64,000 nucleotides of DNA, taken from NCBI RefSeq assembly GCF_001612885.1, contig NZ_BDBH01000009.1:62001-126000 (forward strand), given 5' to 3'. This document shows positions 16,723 through 25,872 of the stretch, piece by piece (the first letter of the stretch is position 1; every line of letters starts with the position of its first letter). The translations under genes and the position numbers were made by a program. The stretch is from Nocardia harenae NBRC 108248. Lineage in GTDB: Bacteria > Actinomycetota > Actinomycetes > Mycobacteriales > Mycobacteriaceae. A model generated the notes under the pieces. The model was not told where the DNA came from. It was given only the letters and a program-made list of their open reading frames with translations, and ran no database searches.

Positions 16723-17631
16723 GTGTCTGATCAGACTTATCAGCCCACCCTGTCACAGCTGCGCGCGTTCGTCGCGGTGGCGGAGTATCGGCACTTCGGT
16801 ACGGCCGCAGCCCGGCTCGGTGTGAGTCAACCCACGTTGTCGCAGGCACTGGCGGCGCTGGAGCACGGCCTCGGGTTGCAGCTGATCGAGCGCAGCACGC
16901 GACGGGTGCTGGTGACCGGGGCCGGGCTGCGGCTGCTGCCGCAGGCCCGCGCGACGCTGGAGGCGGCGGACCGCTTCCTCGCCGCGGCCACCGGCGACGG
17001 CCTCGGCGGCACGCTGCGGCTCGGCATCATCCCCACCGTCGCGCCGTACCTGCTGCCCGCGCTGCTGCCCCGGCTGCGCGAGCACATGCCAGGGCTGCTG
17101 CCGCAGGTGGTCGAGGACCAGACCGCCCGGCTGCTGAACGGCCTGCGCACCGGCGTGCTCGACGTCGCGCTGCTCGCGCTGCCCACCGAGGCGCCGGGCG
17201 TCCGCGAGATCGAGCTCTACTCCGAGGAATTCGTGCTGGTCACCCCGCCTGGGCACGAGCTGGGCGGGCGCGCCGACCTGGCCCCCGCCGCGCTGGACGC
17301 GCTGCCACTGCTCCTCCTCGACGAGGGGCACTGCCTGCGCGACCAGACCCTGGAGCTGTGCCGCGCCGCGGACGCCCACCCCGGCTCGGTCGGCGACACC
17401 AGAGCGGCGTCGCTGGCGACGGTGGTGCAGTGCGTGGCGGGCGGGCTCGGCGTCACGCTCATCCCGGAGTCCGCGGTGGCCGCGGAGACCGCGCGCGGCA
17501 CGCTCGACACCGCGCGCTTCGCCACGCCCGCGCCCGGCCGGACCATCGGGCTGGTGTTCCGCTCCTCCACCGGCCGCCGCGACGACTACGAGCAGCTCGC
17601 CGCGCTCATCCGCGAGTACCGGCCGCGCTGA
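16723..17631 (+). CDS. oxyR: OxyR, hydrogen peroxide-sensing LysR-type regulator
   Basis: A 302-residue LysR-family regulator. The N-terminal winged helix reads SDQTYQPTLSQLRAFVAVAE with the recognition region LGVSQPTLSQALAALE. In the sensor domain, Cys204 in GHCLRDQ and Cys213 in LELC are nine residues apart, matching the redox pair Cys199/Cys208 of E. coli OxyR, so the protein should still sense peroxide. GTG at 16723 matches the mycobacterial start VSDQTYQPT. It is divergent from the ahpC remnant by only 13 bases, so its usual neighbour target is lost; other targets such as katG would lie elsewhere. Confidence 0.92.
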   Translation: MSDQTYQPTLSQLRAFVAVAEYRHFGTAAARLGVSQPTLSQALAALEHGLGLQLIERSTRRVLVTGAGLRLLPQARATLEAADRFLAAATGDGLGGTLRLGIIPTVAPYLLPALLPRLREHMPGLLPQVVEDQTARLLNGLRTGVLDVALLALPTEAPGVREIELYSEEFVLVTPPGHELGGRADLAPAALDALPLLLLDEGHCLRDQTLELCRAADAHPGSVGDTRAASLATVVQCVAGGLGVTLIPESAVAAETARGTLDTARFATPAPGRTIGLVFRSSTGRRDDYEQLAALIREYRPR

Positions 17632-17636
17632 GCCGG

Positions 17637-18839
17637 TCAGGCCCGCAGCGACCGCGGCTCGATGGTGCCCCGCCACAGTGCCCTGGCGTCGACGGTGCTC
17701 GCCCGGTAGGGCAGCGTGCCGAGCCGGTCGATCATGCCGGGCACCGGGTCGCCGATCCGGTCGGCCAGGCCGAACAGGAACGACCACTCGTGCTCGTCGC
17801 TGCCGTAGTGCACCACCGTGCCGAAGTGGTCGTGGAACCGCTGCCAGGAGCGCTTCAGGGTCTCGTTGCGCCACAGCGTCGCACAGCCCGCCTGCGCGGC
17901 GAGCACCCCGCCCGGCGCGAGCCGCTCCCGGCAGCGGGTCAGGAATTCGGCCTCGTAGAGCCGGTTGTGCTGCGCCTCCTCCGGCCGCTCGTCCGGGAGG
18001 TCGATCACGATGACGTCGTAGCGGGTGCCCGCCGTCGCTGCCCGCGCCAGGAAGTCCCAGCCGTCGGCGTAGTGCACGGTGATCGGCCCGTCGCCGCGCA
18101 CCGCCGCGTCCAGCTCCTCGGGCGTGTAGCCGTAGGGGAGGTGCCGCGCGCACAGCTCGACCTCGAGCCGGTCGATGTCGACGTGGTCCACCCTGGTCAC
18201 CCCCGCGGCCACCGCCATCCGGCTCGCGACGCCCTCGCCGGAGCCGATGATCAGTACCGTGTCCAGCTTCTCGGCCAGCACGAAGGCGGGCACCATCATG
18301 GCCTCGTGGTAGGTGAGCTGGGCCGCCTCGGTGGACTGCCGGTCGCCGTCGGAGAAGAGCGAGATGCCCTGCTCGGTCCGCGCGATCACCATGTGCTGGT
18401 AGGGGGTGTGCGTGTCGACGACGACCTCGGAGAGCTCCCACACCCGGGTCAGCCCGGGAGCGAGCGGCTCCTCGATCCGCTGCCCGGCGCGCCCGCGCGG
18501 CACGGTCGACATGCGCACCTCCTTCGGGTCGAGCGCCTTACGCAGCAGCTCGACCGCGTGCTCCGCCCCTGCGCCGAGGCTGCCGCAGGTGAAGACGTCG
18601 ACGAAGATGTCGCCGGACTCCGGGTAGGTGTGCAGCGAGGCGTGCGACTCCGCGAGCAGCGCGAGCACCGTCGCGCCCTGCGGCGCGAACTTGCGGCGCA
18701 CCACGTCGCAGACGGTCGCGCCCGCCTCGGTCAACGCCGCGCGCAGCGCGGCCTCCAGGCGCTCCGGATCGTCGCAGAGCACCGGATCGACGCCACCGAA
18801 CTCGGCCAGCACGTGCCTGCCGGTGAACTCCGCCGTCAT
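17637..18839 (-). CDS. speDE: AdoMet decarboxylase-spermidine synthase fusion (SpeD-SpeE)
   Basis: A 400-residue fusion. Residues 1-125 are a bacterial S-adenosylmethionine decarboxylase: Glu64-Ser65 in LLAESHASLHTYPE is the self-cleavage site that makes the pyruvoyl cofactor, and Cys85 in DVFTCG is the catalytic acid. Residues 130-400 are an aminopropyltransferase with HTPYQHMVI, DGDRQSTEAAQLTYHEAM, an AdoMet-binding LIIGSGEGVASRM and YDVIVIDLPDE. The enzyme would make decarboxylated AdoMet and pass its aminopropyl group to putrescine. ATG at 18839 overlaps the stop of the decarboxylase gene (ATGA), completing a putrescine-to-spermidine route. Self-processing would leave the synthase on the alpha chain. 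Confidence 0.9.
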   Translation of the reverse strand: MTAEFTGRHVLAEFGGVDPVLCDDPERLEAALRAALTEAGATVCDVVRRKFAPQGATVLALLAESHASLHTYPESGDIFVDVFTCGSLGAGAEHAVELLRKALDPKEVRMSTVPRGRAGQRIEEPLAPGLTRVWELSEVVVDTHTPYQHMVIARTEQGISLFSDGDRQSTEAAQLTYHEAMMVPAFVLAEKLDTVLIIGSGEGVASRMAVAAGVTRVDHVDIDRLEVELCARHLPYGYTPEELDAAVRGDGPITVHYADGWDFLARAATAGTRYDVIVIDLPDERPEEAQHNRLYEAEFLTRCRERLAPGGVLAAQAGCATLWRNETLKRSWQRFHDHFGTVVHYGSDEHEWSFLFGLADRIGDPVPGMIDRLGTLPYRASTVDARALWRGTIEPRSLRA

Positions 18840-19957
18840 GACTGCACCCACTCTCGCTCAGCGCCCGCGACATGCACCGTCAGGGGCGGGAAACCGTTGA
18901 AGGACACCGATGCGTAGCTCGCCGTGTAGGCGCCGGTGTCGAGGATTCGGACGCGATCGCCCGCTCGCAGTGTGACCGGGAGCAGGACGCGCGTGCGTTG
19001 ATACAGTACATCGTCGCCGTCACAGGTCGGCCCGGCCAGCACCGCCTCGGCGACCGGATCGCCGTCCCGCTCGGTGGCGATCCGGTACACGATGTACTCG
19101 TTCTCCGTCTCGGCCAGCCCGCTGTACCGGCCGACGTCGAGGTACACCCAGCGCCGCCGGTCCGGGGCGATCCGCACCGCCACCACCTCGCAGTGCAGCT
19201 CGCCCGCCGCGCCGGTCAGCGCCCGGCCCGGCTCGACCACCAGCGCGGTGCCCGGCGGCAGGTGCTCGCGGGCCGCCGCGGTGATCACCGCGCCCAGCTC
19301 GGCGAGGTGCGGCGCCGGGTCGGCGTACGAGATCGGCAGCCCGCCACCGATGTTCACGCTGCGCACCGGGATGCCGTCCGCGGCGAGCTGCGCGGCGATC
19401 CGGCCCGCCTGCTCCAGCCCGATCCGCCAGGCGGCGGGGTCGGTCTGCTGCGAGCCCACGTGGAAGTACGGCCCGGCGGGGACCAGCCCCAGATCGCGGG
19501 CGGCGGTCAGCAGCGGCGCCACCTCGTCGGGGGCGCAGCCGAACTTGCTGCCGAACGGGGTGCGCGAGGGCGGGGTGGCGGGCAGGAAGCGGCACTCCAC
19601 CTCGGAACCCGGTGCCTGCGCGGCGATCCGGTGCAGGTCGTCGGCGGTGTCGAAGGCGTACCGGCGCACCCCGGCGGCGAACGCGTCCGCGATCTGCGCC
19701 GCCTTCTTCACGGTGTTGCCGTAGCAGAGCAGCTCCGGCGCGATCCCGAGCCCGAGGCAGAGCTCGATCTCGCCCGGGCTCGCCACGTCGAACTCCGCGC
19801 CCGCCGCGGCCAGCGCCAGCAGCACCTCCGGCACCGGGGTGGCCTTGACCGCGTAGCGGATTCGCGCTCCTGGCAGCGCCGCGCCGAGCGCGCGGTAGGC
19901 CGCCGTGACGCGTCCCGGGTACAGGACGAGGCACGGCGAGGTGCCGCCGCCGATCAC
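18836..19957 (-). CDS. PLP-dependent ornithine/diamine decarboxylase, alanine racemase fold
   Basis: A 373-residue type III decarboxylase. Lys38 in RYAVKATPVPEV should form the PLP Schiff base; FDVASPGEIEL, FGSKFG, FHVGSQQ, NIGGGLP and EPGRAL are the usual PLP phosphate and barrel motifs; Cys312 in GPTCDGDDVLY is the substrate-side catalytic Cys with the specificity Asp. Ornithine is the most likely substrate given the SpeD-SpeE neighbour, with lysine or another diamino acid possible. GTG at 19957 overlaps the upstream helicase stop (GTGA). Coupling on both sides indicates one operon. Confidence 0.88.
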   Translation of the reverse strand: MIGGGTSPCLVLYPGRVTAAYRALGAALPGARIRYAVKATPVPEVLLALAAAGAEFDVASPGEIELCLGLGIAPELLCYGNTVKKAAQIADAFAAGVRRYAFDTADDLHRIAAQAPGSEVECRFLPATPPSRTPFGSKFGCAPDEVAPLLTAARDLGLVPAGPYFHVGSQQTDPAAWRIGLEQAGRIAAQLAADGIPVRSVNIGGGLPISYADPAPHLAELGAVITAAAREHLPPGTALVVEPGRALTGAAGELHCEVVAVRIAPDRRRWVYLDVGRYSGLAETENEYIVYRIATERDGDPVAEAVLAGPTCDGDDVLYQRTRVLLPVTLRAGDRVRILDTGAYTASYASVSFNGFPPLTVHVAGAEREWVQS

Positions 19958-22452
19958 CCCGCGGCCACCGTGACCTCGTCGAACACCACCTCGCCCGCGG
20001 CATCGGACTCGGCCAGGTCGACGATGGCCTCGATCGCCCAGCCGTGGTCGCCTGCCGGGTCGGCCAGGGTCTGCCGGACGTGCCAGAAATCGGGGCGCTG
20101 CTCGACCCGGAAGAGCTGCGGGCCGCGGGCATCCGGCCCGGTGCCGATCGCGCCGTACTCCTCGAAGTACGGCGCCAGCTCGGTCTCCCAGTCCGGCTCC
20201 GCGCCGAGCTCGGCGAGCGCCGCCCAGCGTCGCAGCGCGGCCAGCTCGACCCGGCGGAACAGCGCGTTGCGGACCAGCACCCGGAAGGCGCGCTCGTTGG
20301 CGGTGATCGGCCGCACCGACTCGGCGCCGTAGGCGAGCTGCTGCTGGTCGGCCTCGGCGCCCGGGGCGGTGAGCTGCTCCCACTCGTCCAGCAGGCTGGA
20401 ATCCACCTGCCGCACCAGCTCGCCCAGCCACTCGGTGAGGTCGTCGAGCTCCTCGGTGCGGGCCGCCTCCGGCACCGTGCGGCGCAGCGCGCGGTAGGCG
20501 TCGGCCAGGTAGCGCAGCACCACGCCCTCGGAGCGGGCCAGCTCGTAGTGCGCGATCAGCTCGGCGAAGGTCATGGCGCGCTCGACCATGTCCCGCACCA
20601 CCGATTTCGGCGCGGGCGCGAATTCGGAGACCCAGGGGTGCCCGGCCCGGTAGGTCTCGAAGGCGGGCTCGATCAGCTCGGCCAGCGGCTTGGGCCAGGT
20701 GACCTCCTCGAGCAGCTCCATCCGCTCCTCGTACTCGATGCCGTCGGCCTTCATCTCGGCCACCGCCTCGCCCCGTGCCTTGTGCTGCTGCGCCATCAGC
20801 AGCTGCCTGGGGTCCTCGAGCGTGGATTCGATCAGCGAGACCACGTCCAGGGTGTAGCTGGGCGCCGCGCGGTCCAGCAGCTCCAGCGCGGCCAGCGCGA
20901 ACGGCGAGAGCGGCTGGTCGAGCGCGAAATCGCGCTGCAGGTCGACGGTGAGCCTGGCCATCCGGCCGTGCCGGTCCGGCTCGTCCAGCTGCTGCACCAC
21001 CCCGGCGTCGCGCAGCGCGCGGTACAGCCGGATGGCCCGCAGGATGTGCCTGCGCTGCGCCGGGCGCGGCTCGTGGTTCTCCTCCAGCAGGTGCCGCATG
21101 GCGGCGAAGCAGTTCCCCGGCCGCGCGATCACATTGAGCAGCAGCGAGTTCGTCACCCGGAACCGCGAGACCATGGGCTCGGGCTGCGCGTCGACCAGTC
21201 GGCGGAAGGTCTCCTCGCTCCAGGAGACGAAGCCCTCCGGCGGCTTGCGCCGCTGCACCTTCCGCTGCTTCTTGGGGTCGTCGCCCGCCTTGGCCAGCAG
21301 CCGGGTGTTCTCCACCTCGTGCTCGGGGGCCTGCACCACGACGGTGCCCATGGTGTCGAAGCCGGCGCGCCCGGCCCGGCCCGCGATCTGGTGGAATTCC
21401 CTGGCCTTGAGCCGCCGGGTGCGGGTGCCGTCGTACTTGGTGAGCCCGGTGAGCAGCACCGTGCGGATCGGGACATTGATCCCGACGCCGAGCGTATCGG
21501 TGCCGCAGACCACCTTGAGCAGCCCGTCCTGGGCCAGCCGCTCCACGAGCCTGCGGTACTTGGGCAGCATGCCTGCGTGGTGCACGCCGATGCCGTGCCG
21601 GATCAGCCGGGAGAGGGTGCGGCCGAAGCCCGCGGCGAAGCGGAAGTTGCCGATGGCGGCGGCGATCGCGTCCTTCTCCGCCCTGGTGGCGAAGTTGACG
21701 CTGGTCAGCGCCTGGGCCCGCTCCAGCGCGGCGGCCTGGGTGAAGTGCACGACGTAGACCGGGGCCTGGTGCGTGGTGACCAGCTCCTCCAGCGTCTCGG
21801 TGATCGGCGTGCGGGCGTAGGAGAAGGTCAGCGGCACCGGGCGTTCGGTCCCGCTCACGACGGCGGTGGCATTGCCGGTGCGGCGGCGCAGGTCGTCGGC
21901 GAAGAAGTCGACCTCGCCGAGCGTCGCCGACATCAGCAGGAACTGCGCGCCCGGCAGCTCCAGCAGCGGCACCTGCCAGGCCCAGCCGCGATCCGGGTCG
22001 GCGTAGAAGTGGAACTCGTCCATCACCACCTGGCCCACCTCGGCCGCCGCGCCCTCGCGCAGCGCCAGGTTGGCCAGGATCTCGGCGGTGGCGCAGATGA
22101 TCGGGGCGTCGGCGTTCACCGCGGCGTCGCCGGTGACCATCCCGACCCGCTCCGCGCCGAACAGCTCGCAGAGCGCGAAGAACTTCTCGCTCACCAGCGC
22201 CTTGATCGGTGCGGTGTAGTAGCTGCGCACCCCGCGGGTGAGCGCGAACAGGTGCGCTCCGACGGCGACCAGCGACTTGCCCGACCCGGTGGGGGTGGCC
22301 AGGATGACGTTCGAGCCGGAGGCCAGCTCCAGCAGCGCCTCGTCCTGCGCCGGATACAGCGCCGTGCCGCGCTCGGCGGCCCAGGCGCCGAACGACTCGT
22401 AGAGCGCGTCGGCGTCGGTGCCCGGAATGTCGAGCAGCTCGGTCAGATCCAC
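19954..22452 (-). CDS. DEAD/DEAH-box helicase, Ski2-like
   Basis: An 832-residue superfamily 2 helicase. Q/Walker A region: LYPAQDEALLELASGSNVILATPTGSGKS; the Walker B is VVMDEFHFYADPDRGW; SAT motif LLMSATLGEVD; motif VI QIAGRAGRAGFDT. The C-terminal half includes a long alpha-helical domain typical of actinobacterial RNA helicases of the Ski2/HelY type. GTG at 22452 is chosen because AGGGTGG lies upstream; the frame is open for another 34 residues. It lies 53 bases after the PAC2 gene and its stop overlaps the decarboxylase start. RNA is the probable substrate by family. Confidence 0.85.
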   Translation of the reverse strand: MDLTELLDIPGTDADALYESFGAWAAERGTALYPAQDEALLELASGSNVILATPTGSGKSLVAVGAHLFALTRGVRSYYTAPIKALVSEKFFALCELFGAERVGMVTGDAAVNADAPIICATAEILANLALREGAAAEVGQVVMDEFHFYADPDRGWAWQVPLLELPGAQFLLMSATLGEVDFFADDLRRRTGNATAVVSGTERPVPLTFSYARTPITETLEELVTTHQAPVYVVHFTQAAALERAQALTSVNFATRAEKDAIAAAIGNFRFAAGFGRTLSRLIRHGIGVHHAGMLPKYRRLVERLAQDGLLKVVCGTDTLGVGINVPIRTVLLTGLTKYDGTRTRRLKAREFHQIAGRAGRAGFDTMGTVVVQAPEHEVENTRLLAKAGDDPKKQRKVQRRKPPEGFVSWSEETFRRLVDAQPEPMVSRFRVTNSLLLNVIARPGNCFAAMRHLLEENHEPRPAQRRHILRAIRLYRALRDAGVVQQLDEPDRHGRMARLTVDLQRDFALDQPLSPFALAALELLDRAAPSYTLDVVSLIESTLEDPRQLLMAQQHKARGEAVAEMKADGIEYEERMELLEEVTWPKPLAELIEPAFETYRAGHPWVSEFAPAPKSVVRDMVERAMTFAELIAHYELARSEGVVLRYLADAYRALRRTVPEAARTEELDDLTEWLGELVRQVDSSLLDEWEQLTAPGAEADQQQLAYGAESVRPITANERAFRVLVRNALFRRVELAALRRWAALAELGAEPDWETELAPYFEEYGAIGTGPDARGPQLFRVEQRPDFWHVRQTLADPAGDHGWAIEAIVDLAESDAAGEVVFDEVTVAAG

Positions 22453-22504
22453 TCCGACCACCCTACGCACCGGGGGTTCCGGTGCGGCCCCGCGGTCTCG
22501 GCGC

Positions 22505-23449
22505 TCAGCGGGTGCCCGGCTCGTCCTGGTCGTCGGTGCCGGTCTGCTCGGCAAGGAAGCGCTCGAACTCGGCGCCGAGCTCGTCGCCGCTCGGCAGCTC
22601 GCCCTCGCCTGCCAGCAGGCTGGACTGCCGCTCCTGCGCGGTGACGAAGCTGTCGTACTGCCGCTCCAGCGCCTGCACCACCGTCTCCACCTCGGGGTTG
22701 CCCGCGATGTGCTCGTTCACCTGTTCGCGGACCCGCGCCCCGGCCTCGCCGAGCGCGGCCAGCGGGAAGGTCAGCCCGGCATTGTCGGCGACGTTCTCCA
22801 GCAGCGTCTGCGCGGCCTCCGGGTAGGCGGTCTGCGACAGGTAGTGCGGCACGTGCACGCTGAACCCGAGCGACTCGTAGCCGTGCTGCCCCATCCGGTA
22901 CTCCAGCAGCGAGGAGGCGCTGCCCGGCACCTGCAGCTCACCGGGCCAGCGCTGGTGGTCGCCGATCAGCGAGCGGTCCGAGGAGTGCGCGGTGACGCCG
23001 AGCGGGCGGGTGTGCGGGATCGCCATCGGAATGGCGCTCAGCCCCACCGTTCGGCGCACGCCGAGCTGCTCGGCCAGCAGCCGCACCGCGGTGGTGAACT
23101 TCTCCCACCGCAGGTCCGGCTCCATCCCGGCGAGCAGCAGGAACGGGGTGCCCGCGGTGTCGCGCAGCGCCCACAGGTTCAGCTCCGGCTCCGCGTAGTC
23201 GGCGAAGTGGTCGGTCTTGAAGGTCATGAGCGGGCGCCGGGAGCGGTAGTCGAGCAGCTCGTCCACGTCGAAGGAGGCCACCAGCTCGCTCTCCAGGCTC
23301 TCCCGCAGGTGCGTGGTGGCCAGCCGCACGGCGTGGCCCGCGTCGGTGAAGCCCTCCAGCCCGTGCACCAGGACCGGCCCCGAGCCGTCGGGCGCCGACA
23401 ACTGCGGAGCGGGGAACTCCAGCTCGTACATCCGCGACTCGTTGTCCAT
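22505..23449 (-). CDS. PAC2 family protein (Rv2714 type)
   Basis: A 314-residue protein of the PAC2 (proteasome assembly chaperone 2-like) family, equivalent to M. tuberculosis Rv2714. Conserved segments include VLVHGLEGFTDAGHAVRLA near residue 27, FDVDELLDYRSRRPLMTF, FLLLAGMEPDLRW and VHVPHYLSQTAYPEAA. The function in bacteria is not established. Start ATG at 23449 has AAGGAG in good position. It is the first gene of the minus-strand unit with the helicase and polyamine genes. Confidence 0.85.
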   Translation of the reverse strand: MDNESRMYELEFPAPQLSAPDGSGPVLVHGLEGFTDAGHAVRLATTHLRESLESELVASFDVDELLDYRSRRPLMTFKTDHFADYAEPELNLWALRDTAGTPFLLLAGMEPDLRWEKFTTAVRLLAEQLGVRRTVGLSAIPMAIPHTRPLGVTAHSSDRSLIGDHQRWPGELQVPGSASSLLEYRMGQHGYESLGFSVHVPHYLSQTAYPEAAQTLLENVADNAGLTFPLAALGEAGARVREQVNEHIAGNPEVETVVQALERQYDSFVTAQERQSSLLAGEGELPSGDELGAEFERFLAEQTGTDDQDEPGTR

Positions 23450-23730
23450 CGCGTACTCCTTCCTGCGCGATCCGCCGCACCGGGGCGGGGGAACTCTCCG
23501 GCTCACACGCCCGCCTGTCGTGCTGCGAACCCTGTTCCATTGTCGCTCATGGAACTCGTGCCGCGTACCGGGCCGTTCCCGGTCGTCGCGCACCCGCTCC
23601 GGTCAACGCCCCGGCGGTGCCCGGACATTCCCTGAACTGCTGCCGGAGTACCCGGGAGCACCCGTTCCTCACCATCGATTCGCGGCGTGGCAGGACGTGA
23701 CAGGCCGGGCGGGTGTTGCAGAGTGGGGGT

Positions 23731-24447
23731 GTGACCCCCGTCTCGCTGCCTCGGCACCGCCTCCTGCCCGCCTGCTGGCTGTCGGCCGGGGCGGTGCTGC
23801 TGGCCGGCTGCGGGACGGTGCTGCCCGGCTCCCCCGGCTCGGCCGAGCAGACCACCATCGCCGCGCCGGTCACCGCGGAGCTGACCGAGCTGGTGCCCGC
23901 GCCGGAGTCCTTCCCGGCCGGGTACCCGGCGGTGCGGCTCCCCGCCGAGGCCGCGGTGCAGGCCGCGGGCGACCTGGACGGGGTCGGGCCGGGCGCGACC
24001 GTCGAACCGGCGCGCTGCACCCCGCCCGCCGCGCGCGCCGAACCGGGGACGACGGCGGTCGCGGTCGGCACCGACGAGGAGTCGAGGGCCAGCCTCACCG
24101 TCGAGCTGAGCCGCACCGACCAGCCGCTGGCCCGGCTGCGCACCCGGCTCGACGACTGCGGGAGCGTCCGGGTGCTGCGGGCGGGCGCGGCCGCCACCGT
24201 CGTCACCGACCTGCTCGCCGACCCGCCCGCCGCCGACCCCGCCCCCGACGACGCGCTCGCGCTGCTCCGCACCGTGCTGCCCGACCGCGGCGGCGCCGCG
24301 CTCACCCAGACCATGCGCACTGTGATCGGGCAGGTGGGGGATGTGCGCATCACCGTCACCGGCATGGTGTTCGGCGGTTCCGAGCCGGAGCCGGGGCCGG
24401 TGCAGGAGCTCTTCGAGACCGCGGTCGAGCGGGTGCGCGAGCACTGA
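23731..24447 (+). CDS. Lipoprotein of unknown function
   Basis: A 238-residue secreted lipoprotein beginning at GTG 23731. The signal peptide (HRLLPACWLSAGAVLLAGC) ends in the lipobox LLAGC. The mature part has two well separated Cys residues (PARCTPPAA and LDDCGSVRV) that could form a disulfide, and alternating beta-strand-like segments, resembling sensor-like lipoproteins of mycobacteria and nocardiae. No named family is certain. It is divergent from the PAC2 gene with a 281-base gap, and 89 bases precede the next gene. Confidence 0.7.
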   Translation: MTPVSLPRHRLLPACWLSAGAVLLAGCGTVLPGSPGSAEQTTIAAPVTAELTELVPAPESFPAGYPAVRLPAEAAVQAAGDLDGVGPGATVEPARCTPPAARAEPGTTAVAVGTDEESRASLTVELSRTDQPLARLRTRLDDCGSVRVLRAGAAATVVTDLLADPPAADPAPDDALALLRTVLPDRGGAALTQTMRTVIGQVGDVRITVTGMVFGGSEPEPGPVQELFETAVERVREH

Positions 24448-24536
24448 GTTGTGCACAGGGGCGCGGTTGTCCCCAGGGTTTCTCGTGCGCAGGTCGGAGC
24501 CGGGCTCTCGGGTGGGCGGCCGGGCACAGTGGCCGC

Positions 24537-25856
24537 ATGACCACTCCAGCGCACTCCCTCCCCGGCCCGCCCGAGCCCGCCGCCGAGGCGCCGCCGCCCG
24601 CCCGGCCACGACGGCGGGGTCCCACCGGACCCGCGGCGGGAACGCCGCGGGTATCCCTCCCGAAGTCGGCGCCAACGCGGTCGGCGGGAACCGGCTCGGC
24701 CGCGCGGCCGCACCGCACCGGGCCACCGCCCGGGCCGGGTCGCACGCCGCACTGCGGCGAGGGTGCCGAACCCCCGTTCGACGCCCCCACCGTCTACCTG
24801 GGCGAGCCCGGCGCGCTGCTGGCCTCCGTGCCCGCCATGGTCGGGTTCCCGCCGGAGCGCTCGCTGGTGATCGTGGTGCTGCGCGCGCCGGGCGGCGGGC
24901 TGCGGGCGCCGCGCGGCACGGCCGGCGTGGACGCGTTGGTGCGGTTCGACCTGGAGACCGAGCGCGGCGCCGCGCTGCCCGCCGACGCGGTCGCCGCGTG
25001 CGTCGCCGATATCCGGGGCCCGGGGCCGGTGGAGCAGATCATCGCCGTCGTCGTCGACGAGCGCGGCCACCCCGAGCGGGGGACCGCCCTGGTGGCCGGG
25101 CTGGCCGAGCACCTCGGCGCGGCCGGGCTCACCCTCGGCGCCGCCTACGCGCTGCCCGGCTTCACCGCGGGCGCCCCGTGGCGGGATCTGCTCGACCCGG
25201 CCGCGGCGGGCACGCTCCCCGACCCGGCGGATTCCCCGGTGGCCTTCGGCCACGTGCTGTCCGGGCAGCAGCTGCGCGGCTCCCGCGGCGAGCTCACCGC
25301 CATGGTCGCCGCCGCGCCGGAGCTGGCGGCCGCTGTCGAGGGGGAACTCGCGGTCGTCGCCGCGGCCACCCGCGCCGACTACGCCGACGCCGTTCGCCGC
25401 GGTGCCCCGGTCGAATACAGCAGGCGCACCGCGGAATTCGTGCTCTGGCAGATCTCGGCGGTGGAGTCGGGCGCGGAGCCGCAGCCGCGCGAGCTGGCCC
25501 GCGTCGCGGTCGCGCTGCGCGACCGCCCGGTGCGCGACGTCATGTTCGCGCTCGCCGCCGGCCCGCACGCCGGCGCCGCCGAGCGGCTCTGGCTGCTGCT
25601 CACCCGCGCGCTCACCGGCGCCGACCGGGCCGAGGCCGCCGCGCTGCTCGGCTACAGCGCCTACCTGCGCGGCGACGGCCCCTTCGCAGGCATCGCGCTC
25701 GATATCGCGCTGGACGCGCTGCCCGGCCACCCGATGGCGGTGCTGCTGGAGACCTCGCTGCGCTCGGGGATGCGCCCGGCGCAGCTGCGCAGGCTGGTCG
25801 TGTGCGGATACGAGTCCGCCACCGATCTCGGCCTCGACCTGGGGCCGCGGCGATGA
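24537..25856 (+). CDS. DUF4192 domain protein
   Basis: A 439-residue protein. Residues 1-80 are Pro/Ala/Arg-rich and probably disordered. The DUF4192 domain begins at about 85 with VYLGEPGALLASVPAMVGFPPERSLVIVVL, a typical opening of this actinobacterial family, and runs to the C-terminus through an alpha-helical region (AERLWLLLTRALTGADRAEAAALLGYSAYLRGDG). The function is unknown. It converges on galE with a 16-base gap. Confidence 0.85.
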   Translation: MTTPAHSLPGPPEPAAEAPPPARPRRRGPTGPAAGTPRVSLPKSAPTRSAGTGSAARPHRTGPPPGPGRTPHCGEGAEPPFDAPTVYLGEPGALLASVPAMVGFPPERSLVIVVLRAPGGGLRAPRGTAGVDALVRFDLETERGAALPADAVAACVADIRGPGPVEQIIAVVVDERGHPERGTALVAGLAEHLGAAGLTLGAAYALPGFTAGAPWRDLLDPAAAGTLPDPADSPVAFGHVLSGQQLRGSRGELTAMVAAAPELAAAVEGELAVVAAATRADYADAVRRGAPVEYSRRTAEFVLWQISAVESGAEPQPRELARVAVALRDRPVRDVMFALAAGPHAGAAERLWLLLTRALTGADRAEAAALLGYSAYLRGDGPFAGIALDIALDALPGHPMAVLLETSLRSGMRPAQLRRLVVCGYESATDLGLDLGPRR

Positions 25857-25872
25857 CCGGTGGCGGCGAGGG

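Noticed and set aside
20044..22644. Long open frame on the plus strand opposite the helicase (866 codons)
   Set aside because: Its translation is rich in His, Gln, Arg and Gly without domains, and it mirrors a helicase with intact motifs on the other strand. It is a high-GC shadow.
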